Assembly (NCBI RefSeq): GCF_001039355.2
Contig: NW_019776150.1
Coordinates: 2,314 to 66,313 of the forward strand
From: Lingula anatina
Taxonomy: Eukaryota > Brachiopoda > Lingulata > Lingulida > Lingulidae
Direction: 5' to 3'
DNA length: 64,000 bases
Positions 33,590 through 45,300 of the stretch are shown here, one piece after another. A program made the position numbers and the translations under genes. The first letter of the stretch is position 1; the number at the start of each line of letters is the position of its first letter. The notes under the pieces were generated by a model. The model saw only the letters and a list, made by a program, of their open reading frames with translations. It made no database searches and was not told where the DNA came from.

Positions 33590-36500
33590 TCACTGCCCAG
33601 TGGCAGGGACTGCAGATTTCTTGCACAGTTTTGCTAAAAGTCCTGACATCTGTAGTAATGATTCCACTCCTTCTGCTATCCTCATGTGTGTATATCCAAT
33701 CTCCTATAAATAAAACAATAATACTTTATTTTTCTGATTCAAATTATTGTTTTTCTTTTTATCAAGAGCTTGTAAAATATGTGGGTATTACCTCCAATAT
33801 TTCTGTGACTGTCAGTCACCATCATCAGGGAGTATTTTACAAGCTCTTGATAAAAAGAAAAACAATAATTTGAATTTATACATACAGAGCTAATGAAACT
33901 GTTCTCTCATTTATTTTTATTTATTTTTGTCTTTACACCGATACACTTGATAAAACATGTCATGAAGAGTGAGACTCTAGAAACACAGACCTTACAAATA
34001 TAAAAATATAAGTTAATGGATTTTGAATCCATAACCGTCTTAATTTTGTTTGAACATGATTTTACAAATTAAAGGCCCAAAATATTCCACAATAACAACC
34101 TTATTGTCATTCTGCTAAATCACCATGCAATATGGTGAAAGCAAACCATGCTGCTTTAGTATAATTTTAAAATTTTCCTAACCTTAATATATTCCAACTT
34201 CAAATATTCAGGCATATTGTGTGTTTTGCAGACCCGGAACACAATTGTAATGATGTCCTCTGGAGAGTAACCTAATTTCCACAGGGAGTGCATTATCTTG
34301 TAGGCTTCATCAATGTTTCCATTCACACAGTGATCAAGCATGTTCTTCACATGAAGTGGGTGAGGTTCATCACACACCTGGACAATGAACAAAATATGTT
34401 TAGTCATTAGTTAAAATTATACAGGTATTTCAAAGGTAGAAAGAAAGAGAAAAAGAAAGAAAAAAAGAGAAAGGAGTGAAAGAAAAAAAGTGAATCCCAA
34501 AATTTTCATCTTATAGACACTTTAATAATTAAACTTTAAATATACAGTATATACATTCTTTGGCAAAGATATAAGGTTAGGTTATATCTATAGGAATATT
34601 TTTCATATCCCTTTCCCTCTAGAATGCTCTTGTAGATTCATTCTTTATCAGTCTGACTCCATATTTTGAGGAAAACTTACCTTAAAAACATTTTCACTAT
34701 TCACATGCCCAAAGCCTTGGAAAGTGGACTGTAAATTGTTTATGCCCTAATAAAAAGACACAAAAGCTGAATAAAACCAAAATAAATGCAGAAACTATAT
34801 ATTCTGCTCGAAATTTGTTTTAATCCTTATAAAAACTGTATTTATTTTGCATGTCAGCAATTACAAAGAAATCCAGTTGAATTAACCTAAAGTCATTCAT
34901 ACATGTGGCAAAACCAACTCTTTAACACAATATGAACAATCCTAACTTAAATTCACTGTCATCTAAACAAACAAAACGGTAACCATCAATTTATAAAATA
35001 ACCACAGACCACAGGCACAGGAGTTCCGGAAAAAAAAAAATTACTCAATTAATATTGAAATTGACCATGGAGTCCTTGGTCTTTCTCACCTGTCTCATGT
35101 CCCCCTGGGCTGTGAAAACTACAGCTTCTAGGCCATCATCTGAATAACTCACATTTTCCTTTTCACATACAGTTAGTAACCTGTCCAACACCTGTTTGTC
35201 AGAGAGTTTGGAATACCTTAAGACAGCACACCGAGACTGGATAGGTTCTGTAATAACATAAAATGCTGTTGATATACACGTGGAGGGTTTCCAAAAAAAA
35301 AAACAAAAAAAAAAACAAAAAAACATGTTTTAAGGGGTCATCCATTCTTGACATCATTTTCACAAGTTTATTATTATTTTTTTACCTTAAACTTGAAACC
35401 ATAGATAGATAACATAATTTACCAATAATCTTGTCCGATGCATTGCAAGCTAGAGCAAATCTGGTGGTTTTAGAGTAAATCTCCATGGTTCTCCTCAGGG
35501 CCTGCTGAGCACCATCAGTCATGCTGAAATAAAGAAGGGGTCATTTTGTACCTGTGGTGTCATTTTCAAAGAAAACAGTTAAAAAACCCATTGCTTTATT
35601 GTAGCATGATGTGAGTGTACAGCAAAAACCAAGGGAGTATCTGTAAGTGACTGATATAACACGGAGAGATGTAAGCATTCTATTCTCTTGCATATTTACC
35701 TGTCTGCCTCATCCAATATGATTATTTTATGTCTTCCTTTTGGCAGAGTGACCTTCTGCTGGGCAAACATCTTGATCTTGTTCCTAACAACATCTATACC
35801 CCTAAGAACAAAATTAAACAGATATTTGTCTGTACAGTACAAAACCTAATGGTATCTGCTATTGTAATTTTGCCTAATGATGAATTGTCAAATTCAAGTG
35901 AAACTAAGCTACTAACAAATCCAAACAATCTTGTGTATTTTGCTAATTTTAGTTTCCAAAAGAATTCTACCTAAGTGTAAATAAAAGTGTAATAATATGA
36001 CAACATAAAAGAGTAAGACATTTATTAATGTATTTTCATATAATGCTTTTATTTAAATATTGCTATGTTCTAGTACAATCTTTATATTAGTTTTCTACCT
36101 GTCATTAGAGGCATTTAACTCCATAACTGCATCTCTGAAAGAAGGTCCTAATAAAGCTCTGGCCAAGCACAAAATACTAGTCGTTTTGCCTGTGCCTGGT
36201 GGACCCTGTAAACCAAAAGACTGATTTAAAAGTTTAAGTGACTTCAATATTAGTTTTTATGCATCAACATAATCTAGTTAATAACAGCAAATATATCATA
36301 GACATTTGAATGCATTAAAGCCTAACATGCTGTTGAGACTGATGTGAAAATGAACTGCACATGCTACTGGAAATTAACTTACCGCAATTATTACATTTGG
36401 AACATTGCCTTCTTTTGCAAACACTTCTAATCGACTGATAGTTTCTGTATTTCCAACTATATCATGTAGTTTCAAAGGACGATATTTCTCTACCCTGCAA

Positions 36501-36900
36501 TGTAAAGCATGCTTGTTAAATTAGATACAGAAGTACCTGTACGTACATTCATTACATAAAAAATATGTATCTCATATTGTCAAACTCTTAAAATCAGATT
36601 GTTTTAAATGCACCACGTCCAACTGAAATGGAATATTCAATTTTGAAATGTACAAAAAAATGCTGTGTAAATCTATTGTACCGTTCTTCAACCTACCAAA
36701 CAAATTGCCCCCCCCCCCCAACACGTCACACATGCAGTTTCTACACCCTAAAAGAACTAAGTCAACATTTCTCACCACGGTAGTTCATAGCCAGATGTTT
36801 TGCTTTCACTGGGCTTTCCTTTAATACTACCACTACTGTCATCTCCAGTGTCTTTCGTCTTCTCAACTTCAATTTCCATGTCTTCTTCACCGCCAGCCAT
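33590..36900 (-). CDS. RFC2: Replication factor C subunit 2 (359 aa, nine exons)
   Basis: Exons: 36900-36776, 36494-36383, 36205-36099, 35801-35700, 35523-35423, 35247-35090, 34746-34681, 34377-34183, 33703-33590 (1080 bp, phases consistent). The protein is an AAA+ subunit of the RFC clamp loader, which opens PCNA and loads it at primer-template ends. Seen: YELPWVEKYRP at the N terminus, Walker [10 protein letters not shown] (80-88), MELNASND, Walker B IIILDEAD (to 148), and the SRC arginine motif EPIQSRC (183-189). Then come FTAQGDMRQ and the RFC C-terminal collar ([30 protein letters not shown]). Human RFC2 has 354 residues. The start is the first ATG, in an acidic leader. It is divergent with CENPQ over a 226-bp promoter. 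Confidence 0.97.
33737..33875. repeat. 43-bp perfect inverted repeat (hairpin), RFC2 intron 8
   Basis: Arms 33737-33779 and 33833-33875 are exact complements (begin ATTCAAATTATTG, end GAGCTTGTAAAATA) around a 53-base loop. The loop itself holds GTGACT-GTC-AGTCAC. Confidence 0.9.
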
Positions 36901-37126
36901 GTTGACAAAATTTGTTTCCCGCGAAATCTCGCAGCCTAATTTATTTTACAAACTTCACGTTGATTGGTAAACTTGTAAACAAACCAATCGGGGCAAGGCT
37001 TACATTTGTCTAACCACGTGACATGCCGGGAATTAAGAAAAATACTACGTAAACCGCTCAGAAAAGCCCAGCAGTGAGGGTAGCACAGAGGTGATGTTAT
37101 GATATTAAATTTAAGGAAAACTAAAC
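36901..37126. promoter_or_regulatory. Divergent promoter RFC2 / CENPQ with E2F site
   Basis: Palindromic E2F consensus TTTCCCGCGAAA at 36915-36926, 15 bases upstream of the RFC2 ATG. An ATTGG at about 36962 and CCAATC at about 36984 give CCAAT boxes facing both ways. The arrangement fits S/G2-phase control of both genes. Confidence 0.7.
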
Positions 37127-40100
37127 ATGGCACCAAAAAGAAAAAATTCAAAACAGGTAAGATACAAATAATGCGGTGCATAATCGTGACTTGCCTGTTA
37201 CACTTGCAGTGCAATGTACATGTACGTCCAATCCAAGTGACAGCTCTAGCCAATCGTTATTATTTACAACCAGGGTATTGTTACTTGTTTTGCAAGCTTT
37301 GCTTCATTCCTTAGCATTCCCATTTACTTTCTCCGGTATGTAATATAATGCCAGGGACCAAGGAAATGTAACTGTGAGTGATATACCTTCTTTGCCTGGG
37401 GCAATGTAAAGAATCTAAGTGCAAAAGTATCTTGATAATTTTAATGAAACTGAAATTTGTGTCTTCAAGGTGACATCAGAAGGGCGAGGCAAATCCCAGA
37501 ATAAAAGAAGAAAAAGATCTAAAGGTAAAATTCCAATTACATCAAGTTTAAGTGGTTTGTTTCATTATACATTTCATGTATCAAATGGGACTTCACTAAA
37601 GAGGTGTTGATGATATTTCAGGTGAAAGACCTCCCAGTGATGAAGGTTCTGATGATCAGTTCTGCAACAAAAACCTGACGGGTAGAGCTTTTGCCAAATG
37701 GAAGCCAATTCACAGGGCAACCAGGGATTTTCTAAGTCAAATGATGGAGTCCACAATAAGGTGTGACATAACATAAGTGTGTGAGTGTGCATGCAAGTCT
37801 GTGTAAAAGATTACATCTTAATTATTTACATTTTTAGTTAATTGAAAGTTCTCTTGGATAACTACATAAGGTCACTATTACCCATTCATACTATAGTCCT
37901 TTATTCAAATAAATAGCGGATTTGGTCTCGATTAGAATAATTGTAATAGTCTGAACGCATGAGGATTTTTGTTAACCGGTTTCTCAAAATTCTGCTAGCG
38001 AGCTAGATTTTCTTCAGCTATACGAATAACTTACCGGAACCGACACCTGTTTAGATCTTACTGTGCATATGCGCAGAAAAGTGCGAGTATCTATGAACAA
38101 TTGTTTATCACTTATGTGATTGCACCAAGAGCATTTGGAGGTCACCCCTCACTACGACATGAAGAAATGTAAACTCATTTTGCCATCTGATATGTTCCAA
38201 GAATGCTGTCCAGAATGTCTTTTGAGTTGCATTTACCATCACAAATAAAAACAGAGGACAAAAGCTGAGTACCATTAGAGCTGTAAATGGCCCCATATTT
38301 TTGTTTGGCATTTTGAGTTTTCCTGTGCAGCCCATGCATGAGTGTTCAAAACAGGAAGTTAAACCTGAAATTTTTCAATGTGGGATTTGGTTTTAGATGA
38401 CAGCGTGAACGGGGTATATAATATTGTTGATATTGGCTGGGGTTAGAAGCTGACAAACAGGTGAGCAGTTCACTTGATTGTGGACTGCAGCAGCGAAGTG
38501 ACCATTTTGCGCTTTAGTCAGTTATTTCATCCTTTTAGTTTATGTAAGCAGATATGCTATAATCTATACCTGTATCTTAAGGATAATTTCTTTAGTCTTT
38601 TAGTAACTTAGGGTTCATTCTTGATGAAACAGGTGACCAGATGAAACAGATGAACTGGCATTAAGTAGAATACTAAAAGCTGGTGATTATACAAGTGCTT
38701 TAACAAGTGGAGGCGTGTAAATCTGTTAAACTGATTGCATTCAGTGAGAGTCCTCATAAAATTGGATCGATCTACAAAGAATAATATTTCATTAAGAATG
38801 AGCCCTTATTTTATTTTTTCTTTTTTGCTGTACCATGAAATGTAACTGAAATTTCGGTGCGCGGTTTCCCCTGGGGTTGCATGCTATTACTTGACATCTG
38901 TGTCCTTTCTGAATGCCAGAGGGGTCCTGTCACTTCACACATAATAAAGATAATAAGTTTCAAGTTTTAGGTACATTTGTAAAATTTTGTATTTTAAAAG
39001 GTTCTTTCAGTGTGTAGTATTTTTGTAGGTAAAGTGACTCCTTTTACAAACTGCTTATTTGTGAATAAAAATGTTTTTTCTTCTTGTATTTTTAGCTCTG
39101 TGTTGGCAAATACCAGTGCAACAAGCTATGATGATGTGCAAGACCACCTCATTGCATTGAAATCAAGGTAAACTAAGTCATTTGTCTGTGAAATCCCCTG
39201 ATCTTACACAAACAGGCTCCCATTTCACAAAAAAACTTAAGTTGGTTTCCCTGACTAAGAGCTTGGTTACCAACATAATAAAGTCGTTACGTCAATAAGT
39301 CTCGTTTCACAAAGAATCTAAAAGGTCGCTTACGTCGTTTTTTTCTTTGCTGCTAGTCGATGATGTCTAGTCTCCTTGGAAGGAGACTTAAGTCGGCAAG
39401 CTCAACTAAAAGTCGGTAAATTACATCATAAACAACAAAAATTTGAAAAGAACATACCTCCTTCAAGATAAAGTGTTATAATGTCCTTGAATAGCACTGA
39501 CATTTATTGAATATTTAAATAAAAAATAAAATACACCTTCACCCAGCTGATCGCAAGTTTATGTTTTTGATCGCTAGATGTGCGACAGCAGTGTTACAAG
39601 ACAAGCTTATGTTTTACTGTTGCTTTGAAGTTGAATCAATAAAGTTCAAAAACAAACTTTGTTTATGTTTTGACTGATCTTTATTGTTGATAAACGATTG
39701 TTCTTGGTCAACTACAGTAAGCACGCCAAGCTAAGATGTTAGATTCTTTGTGAAACACACGTAGTCGACCTAGCTAGGTCACTCAGCTCAAGCTAGTCAA
39801 CTACGGATTTAAGATTCTTTGTGAAACGGGGGGCCTGGTACCAAGTTTGGATTAACTTATCTTCTCATCTTTATGGAATGTCATTACTATGGGTGTAATA
39901 ATTATTTTTATCTTTGTTCATTTGATATTTATATTTTAAAAGTGTCATGAAAAAACTGGAACAGATGAAGGCTCCTGCAACCAGAGCTGCAGATTACAAG
40001 AATCTGGAACAGCTTGCAGTAAGTTATGGTTTGACGTCTCTTAACTTACAAGTAAAACTTATTTAGAGAGACAGATTAAAAAAAAAAGGTTAGCAAAACT

Positions 40101-41532
40101 TTTTAAAGGTAAAGAAAAACTTGATGATCAACTATGAGTAATGGTTTAATGTTAGAAATGGACCTTTGTATGAAGTTTACATATCGTTTCCATATTACTC
40201 GATGCCAACCAGTCCAAGGGAACTGAGTCAATTCAATTTGTCTCTTGCAGCGTAACATAGAAGGTACTCTAGTGAAGAGTTCAAACAAGATGGAAAAATT
40301 AGAAAAAGAAGTTCAATTATATGAGAGGTAAGTGCTATAAGATCTATGGAATGGTTTGCTTATCCTTGGGGTCATTTTAATATTTTTCAAACATAAAGAT
40401 TAAAGGGATACTAACTCTTTGTTTCGGCCAAAAAATGAATTTTCCTGGAGTAAACAACATTTTTCCCATACTTACCAATGGTAAATGAATCCATTTTTAC
40501 ATTCAAAGTTAGTCCCTGGTTTTTTTCTAAAAAGTTTTTTTTTTTGTTAAAATTTCTTAAGAGATTTTACAGAGTATAGCCATCAGTGGAGGTCACGTGG
40601 TCTAAAGACAAGCTCAGATATCAGAAAAATAGCTATAACTGCCGTTTTTGTGGTAAAACAGAATATATTATATTTCTATGAGTTATTCACAATGTTTTTA
40701 TTGTGAAATATAGATCTCATACGAAGAGTTATTATCCCTTTAAGTTGCCAATTTCACCATGTATTCACTATTTAAAAATGTTCTTGCTGGTATTTTGTCA
40801 ATTTGCATTGCATATATGATATTTACAGTTTAGCCTTCCAAGCAGAAGAAGATCTTGACAATTACAAAAATGAAGTCACACAGCTGGATGTTCAAACTGA
40901 TGAGGTAATGCATTACCAAAGGAACCATAGGGTATTCTCTGAATGATTTCCAAAATACACTAACATTGCATTAAAATGATGAAAAAAAGCACCTTGAAAT
41001 TTGACAGCGTTTGTGAATTTTCTGATTGAAGCCAGTATTCAGGCATATAGACATCCCTACAGAGCCATTTTCTTGGTAGTTAAAAACTATTTTTATACAC
41101 TTGGGTTTATGATATTGGACCATTTGAAAAGAAAATTCTCTTATCTCATGTTTCTCATTTCAGTTGCATCCTCTCCTCCAGAAAATGGAAGATCCTGTCC
41201 TTAACATCCCTGCACTCCCCCAGATAAATAGCACCAAGACTTCACGGGTAAATACTTCCTTCATGTTAGTGCTGCAGTATCTCCTCGGCTGACCATTTTT
41301 GCATTATAAATTTTGGCACAAATAAGACAAGTAGTATAATGGTAATTTCAATGGCAATTTTAAAAAAGTTTTTCTTAAATTTTTTTTCTTTCATTTCTTT
41401 TAGATCATCAATCCCAGAGTTCTGCCACAAAATTTAACAGAGATTCTAGACTTCTTGTCAAGTTCCAAAAACAGTCATTTGCAAAAGTTTGTGGAAACAC
41501 TATCACATTATGCTGGGAAGTTGGATAATTAG
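37127..41532 (+). CDS. CENPQ: Centromere protein Q (245 aa, nine exons)
   Basis: Exons: 37127-37156, 37470-37524, 37622-37760, 39096-39167, 39943-40018, 40251-40327, 40829-40904, 41164-41247, 41404-41532 (738 bp, phases consistent). CENP-Q belongs to the CENP-O/P/Q/U/R part of the inner kinetochore (CCAN). Seen: a basic disordered N terminus (MAPKRKNSKQ, NKRRKRSK), the conserved WKPIHRATRDFLSQMMEST, then long coiled-coil heptads (KLEKEVQLYER, EEDLDNYKNEVTQLD), a PALPQ linker and a C-terminal helix. Human CENPQ is 268 residues with the same order (KSTRDHLQTMMES). Assignment rests on this motif, length and coiled-coil layout. Poly(A) signal AATAAA at 41740. Introns 3, 4 and 6 carry small transposons. 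Confidence 0.88.
38611..38805. mobile_element. 195-bp PIF/Harbinger-like MITE in CENPQ intron 3
   Basis: Ends GGGTTCATTCTTGATGAAA and complement of TTTCATTAAGAATGAGCCC, flanked by TTA on both sides (38608-38610, 38806-38808). Confidence 0.6.
39210..39838. mobile_element. Inverted-repeat element in CENPQ intron 4
   Basis: The left end CAGGCTCCCATTTCACAAA pairs with the right end TTTGTGAAACGGGGGGCCTG. Subterminal copies of TCGTTTCACAAAGAATCT and AGTCGACC/GGTCGCTTACGTCG words are found inside. Target duplication not clear. Confidence 0.6.
40404..40739. mobile_element. TTAA-flanked MITE in CENPQ intron 6 (copy 1)
   Basis: TTAA on both sides; ends AGGGATACTAACTCTT and complement of AAGAGTTATTATCCCT. 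The interior is nearly the same as 51732-52068. TTAA duplication is typical of piggyBac-class elements. No open frame. Confidence 0.8.
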
Positions 41533-42323
41533 TTTTTTTTAGTTTACAGATGTATTTCTACATCCAAATTTGTGTGTACACTTACCTTCAGAATGAATAT
41601 AAGTATTGACTACAAAAAATTTATGTTGAATTGTAAATTGTCTGACAGTATCCTTGGGACTTGTTATTAGAGACAGAGAACTACCAGTTTTTTTTATGTT
41701 TTCACAGCTACATAGTCTGAAACATCTTTTCTGGAGAGTAATAAAAAAATTGTAAATGAAATTTTATTCAGTTCTTTTATCAGATCAAGCTGAATATTAC
41801 TATCAAGGAGTGTTGGGTGAACATGAAGAAAAATTTAAAATAATTTTTTACATTTCAAATTATGGGTATCTCTTTTGCGTCATTATTTATTAAAAATTTG
41901 CATGTTCAGGCAATTAACAAGTTTTTTGTATGTGAGGAATAATGAAGATAAATAAACACAAAATCCAAATTTGCTGTATTGTTGGAAAATATTTTCATTA
42001 ATGATACTTGGCAAGAGATGACCTGTTAAAATTAAATAACAGACAAAAACTTGTGCATCTTTTGCTATATTTGTCACATCTTGCTGTTATTAAAACTTCA
42101 AGTTTGGTGAGATAAAGATGACAAAGTAAACCAATTGCCTGAAATGACTAAGATAAAATTTCTCAGTTGACATTTCATGTCTCATTTACTAAAAATGACA
42201 AAATTGCAAAATTTATTTCTAGATTCCAGTCTTTCACTTTAACAAAGTTTAATATTAATATTCTGCATTCTTGTGGTCCTGCATGCATGGAATATTTGCC
42301 TCTCCACAAAAAATATGCCAATA
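41533..42323. other. Convergent 3' region CENPQ / CHFR
   Basis: Holds the 3' untranslated regions of both genes: AATAAA for CENPQ at 41740-41745 (+) and for CHFR at 42217-42212 (-). No other gene seen. Confidence 0.6.
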
Positions 42324-45300
42324 TCAGAGTGTCCTGGTTTGCTCACAGATGTGGTTGAATCTCCTATAGAAAATTAGATAAACTGTTGAAAGCAAGGATA
42401 ATTTGAAAAATGCATTTATGTTGAACCAAAAAAAAAAAAATGCAATTGTTTAGAATATTAATTTCATAAATGGATATATTTCATCAGCAAAAAGTTTCCA
42501 TATAGTAAATTAAAAATTTACATAATTTTACCTTAAAATAAAGTAAGGGCATCCTCATTTAATAATATTTGGGAAAAAATAAAACATTCAGGATATTTAA
42601 GAGGGGGAAATCATAAGCCTGTCTATTCTCATTATCAAAGAGAAATGTTTTCTCATTTTACCCATAAATTTAGCACTCCACTATAAATAAATTAATCTGG
42701 GGCAAATGTCCAGGTTGCTGCAAATAACCATATAAATACACTTACTGAGCATGAAGTGGCTTGTGTCTCTGTGTTCTGCAGTTTCGGCCCCAGTAGCAGT
42801 TGGGTCTGGCAGTTACAGTTGCTGTGAAATTAAAATGTGTATTATGGATACCAATTCTCTAATGCATAGGAGCAAACTTATTGAATCAGTTTAAAGCAAG
42901 TTTTGTAACAGATTCACACCATTTGACCTGACTATTGTTTCAAATTCCGACTTGAATATGTAATATTTACGACTAAAATTTAAAATTTTGCAGTTTTTGA
43001 TGGGAATGAGTATTAGTTATGCTGAATGAAAAAAAAAAAAAAAAATGAATGACCCAGAAAAGGGACTTACAAACTTTTATGAATTAGAAGGTGACTATCA
43101 CTTTGGGTAGTAAGGGAAATATAAAACAATCAAAATTTGTTTACATCAACAAATGGGAAATTTCTTGTCACATATTTTCTAACAGCTATTTGGCATCTGG
43201 ATCTTTAAACACATTTTCAATATTTCTTTCACAAAAAAATTGAAACTGAAGAGGGACTTACCTGGCAGTTTGTCTGCAGGTATATCCCTTCTAAATTCAT
43301 AGGCAAGTTCCTTGAAATTGCGCAAGCCACAAGAATAGCATATGTAAGTTTCTGATGTCAGGTGCTCCAGCCTTGCATTGTCTGGAAAAATATTGTCAGC
43401 ATTTATATTATTCAAAGTATATAATTTTATAAATCCAAATAAAGGTAGTACAATGAGGACTAGTCGCGCGGTGCAGATGATGTACCCTCTACCAGGGTGG
43501 CAGATCATATAGGGAAAAGCCGAAAAATCGACAGAGCCAAATGACTGTATTTACCTAGAGACATATCTGTGAATATCTGTGAAAAAACAATCTGTCGCCC
43601 TGGTAGAGGGTACAGATGATGTGACATGCACCTGGAATTTAGGCATATAAAACTGATCTTTTAAAACCAAATGATTTGTCTCTACACCAATTATTTGAAG
43701 CAATATTTTAACAAAGTTATATGTCTAATAGAAGTACCTGGACAAGTGTAGTCTCTGGCATCCAGTTTGGTTAAACATTTGCGGAGAACATCGTGGACAC
43801 TTAAATTCTCAGCTTGCAAATACTCCTGCAAAATAAAATAATTAAATAGCAAAAATGTAACATTTTTCTTCATTTTTTAAAGCTCAAAACATAAAAAGTT
43901 ATCTACTAGCCATCTGTCACACCCAATTTCACTTGTTTTGTATTGAAGGCGATTCATGTCATATCACTGTTGACCATGTTAACCTGGTCAATGTATAAAT
44001 TGTGTTCCCAAAAGAGTTTCCAAAAGAGACTGCTACCACTGACCGATTACTATAGACAAGATTTTGATGAAACAAATTCTAACATGGCTTTCAATAGGTT
44101 GTGTATAGGTTCAACTTTCATGAAGATTTAGAGTGGCAATATGATATTTGCCAATGAATTTTACATAAAATATATATTATGCTAAAAATTTTTACAGCAA
44201 GTAACCTTCAGATATTTAACAATAAAACTAAGCTAACAAATAGCCATGTAGAAAAAGTTAGTGTAGATTATTTCAATAGTAACCTTGAATATCCTCGACT
44301 CATAGGCATTGTCCAATATAATGTGATCTAGGCATTGTTGACCCAAGTTCAAATCTGAAAATATCATGCATGGTTGATGGCATGTTAAAAAATATTTTAT
44401 TTTATTTATTTTTTCAGACTAATCAATATAAGATAGAATTACATGTGATTGAAAAAAAAAACATTATAACATAGTTGTATTGTCACATTTATTGGCTGCA
44501 TCTAAAATGGCTGTAATCCAAATAGAAAACTTGTGCCAAAGGTTACAAGAATTACCTCTAAACCTATCGAGACAACCAAGACATGCTGCTCTTCTACAGC
44601 CCCAGTATGCATGACAGAAGGTCCTGTGACATATGGCACCTACCAAGAGAGATAAATAAATATTATACTATTGAATCACATGTATGATGAGCCTAAAACC
44701 TAGCAAACTAAACATTCTAACAATTTGCATCTTGTCCATTCTAACTAAGTAACTAACTAACTAAATATGTGTGTGTGTGTGTGTGAGTGTGTGTATTTCT
44801 TTTCATCTGGGTAAATGTTTTCCTTCCTTTTGCTACTTTTTATCATGGATATGGTTCAAACTGTTGATTTGACTAAAATCGTACAGCTCAAATCATTCAT
44901 TTGGCTGAAATATACAAACTATCCTAGAGTGAATCCAGAATGATACTCAAACACAAGATTCCATAGATGATAGGCATAATATAAGACAACTTAGAGTACA
45001 CTGAAATGAAACTTACACTGCATTCTTGGCATTTCCGGGTCAGTGAACTGCAGATGCCGTCTATCTGGCATGGGCTCAAAGCAACACTGGCATAAGATGT
45101 GGTTTTGCTGAGGAGTGCATATATAGACAGGTGCCTGAGGCATTCGCTTCACATCTGCAGAAGTTGCTGTGGATGGACCAGCCCCTGAAGAATTGATCTT
45201 CAAATCAAAACTTGACTATGTGCTAATATAACTGTCTAAACATGATATTGTGGATCATGGGATTAAATACTAACAGGCAATTCTGATTCCAAAAGTTGAA

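Larger units (their letters stand above)
30380..36660. repeat. Block C: intact relative of blocks A and B
   Basis: Same order as A/B (noncoding start, peptide gene, intergenic, RFC2 on the minus strand) but more diverged and lacking the 158-bp MITE and the RFC2 deletions. The alignment to A stops just upstream of RFC2 exon 2 (about 36655 versus 11605), so the copy that founded A/B did not include exon 1. Confidence 0.85.

Noticed and set aside
38108-38335. 75-aa minus-strand frame in CENPQ intron 3, possible transposase fragment
   Set aside because: No recognisable catalytic motif, no flanking inverted repeats tied to it.
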